This document shows positions 12,687 through 16,480 of a stretch of DNA of 16,480 nt, one piece after another; position 1 is the first letter of the stretch, and every line of letters begins with the position of its first letter. The notes below the pieces were generated by a model. It was given only the letters and a program-made list of their open reading frames with translations, had not been told where the DNA came from and did no database searches. The translations under genes were made by a program, and so were the position numbers. Source of the DNA: a bacterium (lineage in GTDB: Bacteria > Patescibacteriota > Patescibacteriia > Patescibacteriales > GWE2-39-37). The stretch covers positions 1 through 16,480 of the forward strand of contig JAJYMT010000022.1 of assembly GCA_021786695.1 (NCBI GenBank), in the 5' to 3' direction.

Positions 12687-14426
12687 TCAGTTCCAGTTGC
12701 CGGTGCCGAAAAATACCGCGGTAAAGGTGTTGACGCCGGCATAATCGCCGGACGGAGTCATCGCCGGGATGCTCATTCCCCAATAAACCGGGCTGGTCAG
12801 GTCGGTTGCCGAGGTCGGCCTGGCAATATTGATCGCGGCGGTTTGCGGAGTGGTCGAAGAAATGGCGGTGCCGGCCGGGAAAGTGAAATTAGTCAGATTA
12901 AAGTGCTGATTATTTTCCGGTATGACGTCCGGCGCCTTGGTCATCCAGGTGCCGACCAGGTCGCTGTCGAGCGGCGAATTGCCGAAATTTACGACCGTAG
13001 TGGTGGCATTCGAGGCGCCGGTGTTTTGACCGGCCTGAAGCAAGCCATAAGGAATGGTCAGTTCCGTAACCTCGAGCGCGCTGGTCACGTTCAGCTCGAC
13101 GCCGCTCGAGGTGGCCGACCCGGTGGTAGTATCGTCATAAGCATTGATGGCCGTGATCCAATTATATGCGGCGTAAGGGTTGGTGCCGGAAGCGGTGGTC
13201 GGAACCGAGTGAAAGGCCAAACTGGCGGTGCAGGCGACGGTTGCGATCGTATCGCTACCGCCGGTGCAATCGGAAATATAACAATTGCCGGCGGCCACCC
13301 GATAACAGTTATTGTCGTTAGCGGCGCAATTAGCTCCGCCCGCGGCATTCGACATATAGAAAGTACTGGTCGCGCCCAACACATCGCCGCAACCGTTGTT
13401 ATCGGTCACTGAAGTCGAAGTCGCCCAAACTACGCGATTGGGCGCGTTTTTTATGTTCGGATTGATCGCCGCGCCATTATTAAGCGTAATATTGGCAACG
13501 GTCGGCGCGACATTGTTGGTCGTATAGGTACTGGTTCTGGAATTGGCGGCCGAAGGCATTTCATGCCAGTCCTTGACGAAGCCGTAATAGGACTGGGCGC
13601 CATGGGCGGTCGGAATCGCCGTATTGAACTGGCAGGAAATGTTCGGCCCCGTCGAGGTGCCGGTGCACAAAGTAGTAGCGGCGCAACCGGTGCTGGTGGC
13701 CCAGCTATTGGTGCTGCAGACAGATAGAGTGAGCGTGTCCGCCCCTCCCTGCACATCGGCGTCAGTTGAAGAGGCAGTGACGGTAAAGGCGCCGCCCGGA
13801 TCCTTGTTATCGCTGGTCGTGGTCAGAACCGTGAAGGCGGGAGCATGGTTGATATAAAACGGCGTACCGGAATCGCCCGAACCCTGGTTGGCGCTTGAAC
13901 AGGCCGGTTCGCTGCCGTGGTTATCGCAGACGAAGGCGTACCAGGCCCGGGATTCTGCGCCCGGGTCGGCGACGTTACTATAAGAACAGGTCGCCTGCGC
14001 GGTGTCTCCGGTCAACGGAGAAACGCAAAATTGTACGCCGCCGCAGGTCGGCTGGCCGCCGCCGGCGCCCGGCGTTGCCGAGTTGGTACTGCAGACGGTG
14101 AGGTAATAGCTGTTGTTTTCCGGATCATCGGCCGTGGCGGTGAAAGAGAGCGTGCCGCCGACATTGACCGGCGAGGTTGAAGATGAAACCGGGCTTTCGG
14201 CCGGGTTAACGGTGAAGGCCGGCGCGGCGTTCTTGACCGTTACGGTGCTCGAGGCCGTGTCAGCGCTTGCCTCCGACCACCAGCGGGTGGTTAAATTCGA
14301 AAAACTTGCTAAATTAATGTTGAATTTAACATTAAAAAGCAAACCAACTGCGGTAAAATTGATCAACAAACAAATCAACAAAACGGGCATTGACCGTTTT
14401 ATTTGTTTTTTAATGATTTTTGACAT
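12687..14426 (-). CDS. Large cysteine-rich secreted Ser/Thr-rich surface protein
   Basis: A 579-aa protein of no named family. A basic N-terminus and hydrophobic segment (about 13-33) mark export; the cleavage site is unclear (ASA at 53-55 is rather far). Two homologous beta domains follow, about 68-195 and 196-306. Each starts APAFTV, contains (T/S)VCSTNS and an aromatic (Y)YxFV strand, and carries several cysteines. A third region (about 307-435) is also cysteine-rich (C346, 367, 374, 382, 387, 399). The C-terminal region (about 450-579) is cysteine-free and ends SGDYAGVNTFTAVFFGTGNWN, like a beta-strand end of cell-surface domains. The mature part has 16 cysteines, an even number. It has its own promoter and terminator. 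The role is unknown; adhesin or appendage subunit is a guess. Confidence 0.82.
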   Translation of the reverse strand: MSKIIKKQIKRSMPVLLICLLINFTAVGLLFNVKFNINLASFSNLTTRWWSEASADTASSTVTVKNAAPAFTVNPAESPVSSSTSPVNVGGTLSFTATADDPENNSYYLTVCSTNSATPGAGGGQPTCGGVQFCVSPLTGDTAQATCSYSNVADPGAESRAWYAFVCDNHGSEPACSSANQGSGDSGTPFYINHAPAFTVLTTTSDNKDPGGAFTVTASSTDADVQGGADTLTLSVCSTNSWATSTGCAATTLCTGTSTGPNISCQFNTAIPTAHGAQSYYGFVKDWHEMPSAANSRTSTYTTNNVAPTVANITLNNGAAINPNIKNAPNRVVWATSTSVTDNNGCGDVLGATSTFYMSNAAGGANCAANDNNCYRVAAGNCYISDCTGGSDTIATVACTASLAFHSVPTTASGTNPYAAYNWITAINAYDDTTTGSATSSGVELNVTSALEVTELTIPYGLLQAGQNTGASNATTTVVNFGNSPLDSDLVGTWMTKAPDVIPENNQHFNLTNFTFPAGTAISSTTPQTAAINIARPTSATDLTSPVYWGMSIPAMTPSGDYAGVNTFTAVFFGTGNWN

Positions 14427-14437
14427 ATTGCATGGGG

Positions 14438-14466
14438 TTTATATGAAAAATTTTGTATGTCGTAAA
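14438..14466 (-). promoter_or_regulatory. Promoter of the cysteine-rich secreted protein
   Basis: On the minus strand, TTTACG (14461-14466), a 17-bp spacer and TATAAA (14438-14443). The start is expected within about 5 nt of the ATG at 14426, again leaving no room for a Shine-Dalgarno site. Confidence 0.55.
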
Positions 14467-14477
14467 CGATCTGAAAA

Positions 14478-14506
14478 ATCAGAAAATAATTATCCACATT
14501 TCTGAT
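14478..14506. promoter_or_regulatory. Inverted repeat displaying a perfect DnaA-box sequence
   Basis: Arms ATCAGAAA (14478-14485) and TTTCTGAT (14499-14506) pair perfectly. The 13-nt loop contains TATCCACA, and 14490-14498 reads TTATCCACA, the strict E. coli DnaA box. It lies just upstream of the promoter at 14438-14466, in an A/T-rich 158-bp gap. Only one strict box was noticed, so it is a possible regulatory site, not an origin call. Confidence 0.4.
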
Positions 14507-14584
14507 ATTATTTTACCATATTTTCGGATTTTTTACTAATAGTGTTCATATATTAACAATAATTAGCTAAAATTAAATATAAAA

Positions 14585-15199
14585 TTATTTGATTAAATAG
14601 CTTTTGAATGAACTGATCACTGCCGGCAGGTCGCTCGCAAACATTTTTTCAGTCGAACTTTCAAAGTCCGATCGCTTGAAAACGGGGTTGATTTTGGCCG
14701 CATACACCCTTTGGCCATCCTGTTTCAATAATTCAAAATTTTGGGCATCGCTTCCGGAAAATTTTCGCCAGTCGGAGCGGGAAAACCATTGAACCGAAAA
14801 TATTTCCGTGTTTTTTTCCTGGCAACTGCTGCAAACCAGGATGAATTCATTTCCCGTCTCTCTCGTTTCATACTTCCCTTCCCACTCCGCCGGAACGGCG
14901 ATGCTGCCGGCCGCGGGCGAGGAAAGAAAAAAGGTGAGCCGCGAGTATTTTTTTTGCGCGCCTGCGGCTTCGGCGACGGTCTCGTCGCTGGAAATTTTTT
15001 TACCGGAGGCCGTAGCGTCCGCCCCGTCAAAATCGGTCCGGCGGTCGATTTTAAAAATACTGCGCAGGCGGGCGGTTTTTCCGGCATGCGAATCATCCGC
15101 CCGCGGACCCGCCGCGCCGCCATAACGGCTTATGATTGCGACCAGCAGAGTCGCAAGGCCGATGAACAAAATATACTTTTTTTCTTCGAATATCAGCAT
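14585..15199 (-). CDS. Unknown membrane-tethered protein with extracellular CxxC
   Basis: A 204-aa protein of no recognised family. One N-terminal hydrophobic segment (about 9-24) acts as signal anchor. A charged low-complexity linker (about 30-85) leads to a compact domain (about 86-203). This domain shows AVPAEWEGKYETRE (101-114), FILVCSSCQ with C123-S-S-C126, EIFSVQWFSRSDWRKF and AAKINPVF, ending in a helix. The W-x-GKY plus later 'IFSV..WF...W' pattern recalls small lipocalin-like or PsbP-like beta proteins of Gram-positives; this is only a resemblance. It begins 22 nt after the ABC permease stop, so it is probably co-transcribed with it. No terminator was found after it. Confidence 0.72.
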   Translation of the reverse strand: MLIFEEKKYILFIGLATLLVAIISRYGGAAGPRADDSHAGKTARLRSIFKIDRRTDFDGADATASGKKISSDETVAEAAGAQKKYSRLTFFLSSPAAGSIAVPAEWEGKYETRETGNEFILVCSSCQEKNTEIFSVQWFSRSDWRKFSGSDAQNFELLKQDGQRVYAAKINPVFKRSDFESSTEKMFASDLPAVISSFKSYLIK

Positions 15200-15221
15200 C
15201 GAAGGCCGTGAAAAGCGAAAA

Positions 15222-16415
15222 TTATTTATATCTGATCGCGTCCAGAGGCGAAAGCGAGGCGGCGCGGCGGGCCGGAAAAATGCCGGTTAAAAAACCCATC
15301 ACCGCGCCGAAGGCGGCGATCATCAGCAGGAACGGAATCGGAAAACGGAACAGCTGGATGGCCGTGCCGCCCATCCGCGTGGCAATCGTATTCAAAATGA
15401 AATTCATCGACAGGCCGCCGAAAACGCCGATGGCGATACCGACGATCCCTCCCAGGAAACCCATCACCATCGATTCGGACAAGAACATCACTTTTATATT
15501 GGTCGGCGAACCGCCGATGGTGCGCATGATGCCGATTTCGTTGGTGCGTTCGAGCAGGGTGACGGTCATGGTGTTGAACATGCCGATGGCCGACACCACC
15601 AGTGCGATGCCGCCAAAGATTGCCAAGATGATCTGGATGCCGGAGAAAATCTTGTTCGCCTGGTCGACGGTCTTGGAAAGCGCGGTCACCACGAAGCCCT
15701 TCTTGATGATCTGATCCTCGGCTGCCGCCAGATATTGGTTGCTTTCGACTTTTACCCGGGCGCTTTCATAGGTCGTGATCTGGAATTTTGATGAAAGTTC
15801 GGAGGTGGGGAGATAGGCGTAAATCGAAGAATCGTCTTCCACGATGCCGCCGACCTCGTACTCCTTGCCCAAGGAAACTTCCTGGGTCTCGTCCGTGCCC
15901 TTTCCCGGAACGAAAATCTTGAAATTCACCCGCTTGCCGATCATTTCCTTGGGCTTAAGTTCGAACAATTTGAGCGCCGCGGTAGACAGGACCACCTTAT
16001 TGGTTTCACCGGAGCCGAACAGCGACCCCTCGAGCGGCATCACGCCGGCATATTTGAAATAATTGGGATTGACGCCCCGGATGAAGATGCTGCCGGTCAG
16101 TTCCCCGAATTTGATCAGCGAAGTAAAGTTGGCGAGCGGCGCCACATCCTGCACGTGCTCCAGCTTGCCCATCTCTTCCAAACTTTTTTTGTTCAGTTCG
16201 ATGGTTTTGGAGGTGGGCGGATTGACGTTCAAACTCAGGAGCGCCTCGCCGAAGACGATTTTCTCCAGGATGATGCCCTGCAAGCCGTAGCCGAGGCCGA
16301 CCAATACCACCACCGCCGCGATGCCGACGCCGATGCCCAAGATAGTCAGCCAGGTGCGCGCCGGCCGCGTTTTGAACATTCTGGTCGCTAATTTTATGGT
16401 GTCTTGCGTGCGCAT
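15222..16415 (-). CDS. MacB/FtsX-type ABC transporter permease
   Basis: A 397-aa permease of the type VII (mechanotransmission) class, which couples ATP hydrolysis in the cytoplasm to extracytoplasmic movement, often to export peptides or lipoproteins or to resist antimicrobials. TM1 (about 24-48) follows the usual coupling region RTWLTILGIGVGIAAVV. A periplasmic/MacB core domain (about 55-255) and three TMs (about 258-282, 311-338, 360-382) complete the four-TM layout. FtsX signatures are GMFNTMTVTLLERTNEIGIMRTIG (278-301) and FPARRAASLSPLDAIRYK at the C-terminus. Length is usual for the family. No ATPase domain is fused. The ATG stands 6 nt after the stop of a truncated frame. Whether it works with the downstream 204-aa protein is unknown. 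Confidence 0.92.
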   Translation of the reverse strand: MRTQDTIKLATRMFKTRPARTWLTILGIGVGIAAVVVLVGLGYGLQGIILEKIVFGEALLSLNVNPPTSKTIELNKKSLEEMGKLEHVQDVAPLANFTSLIKFGELTGSIFIRGVNPNYFKYAGVMPLEGSLFGSGETNKVVLSTAALKLFELKPKEMIGKRVNFKIFVPGKGTDETQEVSLGKEYEVGGIVEDDSSIYAYLPTSELSSKFQITTYESARVKVESNQYLAAAEDQIIKKGFVVTALSKTVDQANKIFSGIQIILAIFGGIALVVSAIGMFNTMTVTLLERTNEIGIMRTIGGSPTNIKVMFLSESMVMGFLGGIVGIAIGVFGGLSMNFILNTIATRMGGTAIQLFRFPIPFLLMIAAFGAVMGFLTGIFPARRAASLSPLDAIRYK

Positions 16416-16421
16416 ACCTAT

Positions 16422-16480
16422 TTAGTGGCCTTTGTCATCGACTTCCAGCCCCTGAATCAATAATTTTTCGAAATACAAGG
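16422..16480 (-). CDS. C-terminal end of an unidentified upstream gene (truncated)
   Basis: On the minus strand, a frame entering from the window edge encodes LYFEKLLIQGLEVDDKGH and stops at TAA (16424-16422), 6 nt before the permease ATG. The tight spacing supports a real upstream operon partner, for which an ABC ATPase or adaptor would be typical. Eighteen residues do not identify it. Confidence 0.5.
   Translation of the reverse strand, partial: LYFEKLLIQGLEVDDKGH

Noticed and set aside
12510..13412. A 300-residue plus-strand open frame.
   Set aside because: It crosses a terminator and lies antisense to the cysteine-rich secreted protein; it is Gly/Arg/Ile rich, without motifs.
14427..14584. 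Chromosomal origin of replication.
   Set aside because: Only one strict DnaA box was seen and no dnaA or dnaN is near; A/T-richness alone does not support an origin.

Overview
The window most likely comes from a Candidate Phyla Radiation (Patescibacteria) bacterium with the standard genetic code: TGA is a genuine stop, for example in gyrB and in an ATGA overlap between two genes. This placement is inference. It rests on membrane-anchored cohesin proteins beside a dockerin protein, many genes without a Shine-Dalgarno site, promoters that fire right at the start codon, and compact operons. No rRNA or tRNA gene was seen. No stretch over 300 bases lacks a gene; the longest gap (208-442) holds a terminator and a repeat array.

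Layout. 1-207 (+) is the 3' end of a PrmC-type release-factor methyltransferase. It ends at a 20-bp perfect hairpin terminator shared with the converging minus-strand operon. That operon (3201 to 443) encodes an unknown single-pass membrane protein, the SEDS glycosyltransferase RodA and ribosomal protein L25. Its 3' end runs into a striking heptanucleotide array, 16 + 2 copies of GTTCACT split by a REP-like palindrome. gyrB (3359-5392) is the only complete plus-strand gene. It diverges from the rodA operon across 157 bp carrying two good promoters, and it has an in-frame upstream micro-ORF. Two back-to-back terminators separate gyrB from a 68-aa unknown protein with its own strong promoter. 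A DedA-family membrane protein follows, with all four key residues and a probably leaderless promoter.

From 12456 to 6531 (-) runs a probable five-gene cell-surface operon: a membrane-anchored FAM173-like methyltransferase, a DUF916-like anchored protein, a secreted dockerin protein with two six-cysteine repeats, and two paralogous cohesin proteins anchored by C-terminal membrane segments. One cohesin protein has a cytoplasmic coiled-coil tail. No glycoside hydrolase is present, so this looks like a calcium-dependent surface assembly or signalling module, not a cellulosome. Upstream on the same strand lie a large cysteine-rich secreted protein (12687-14426) with its own promoter and a perfect DnaA-box sequence nearby, a small membrane-tethered protein with an extracellular CxxC, and a MacB/FtsX-type ABC permease. 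A truncated reading frame follows at the window edge.
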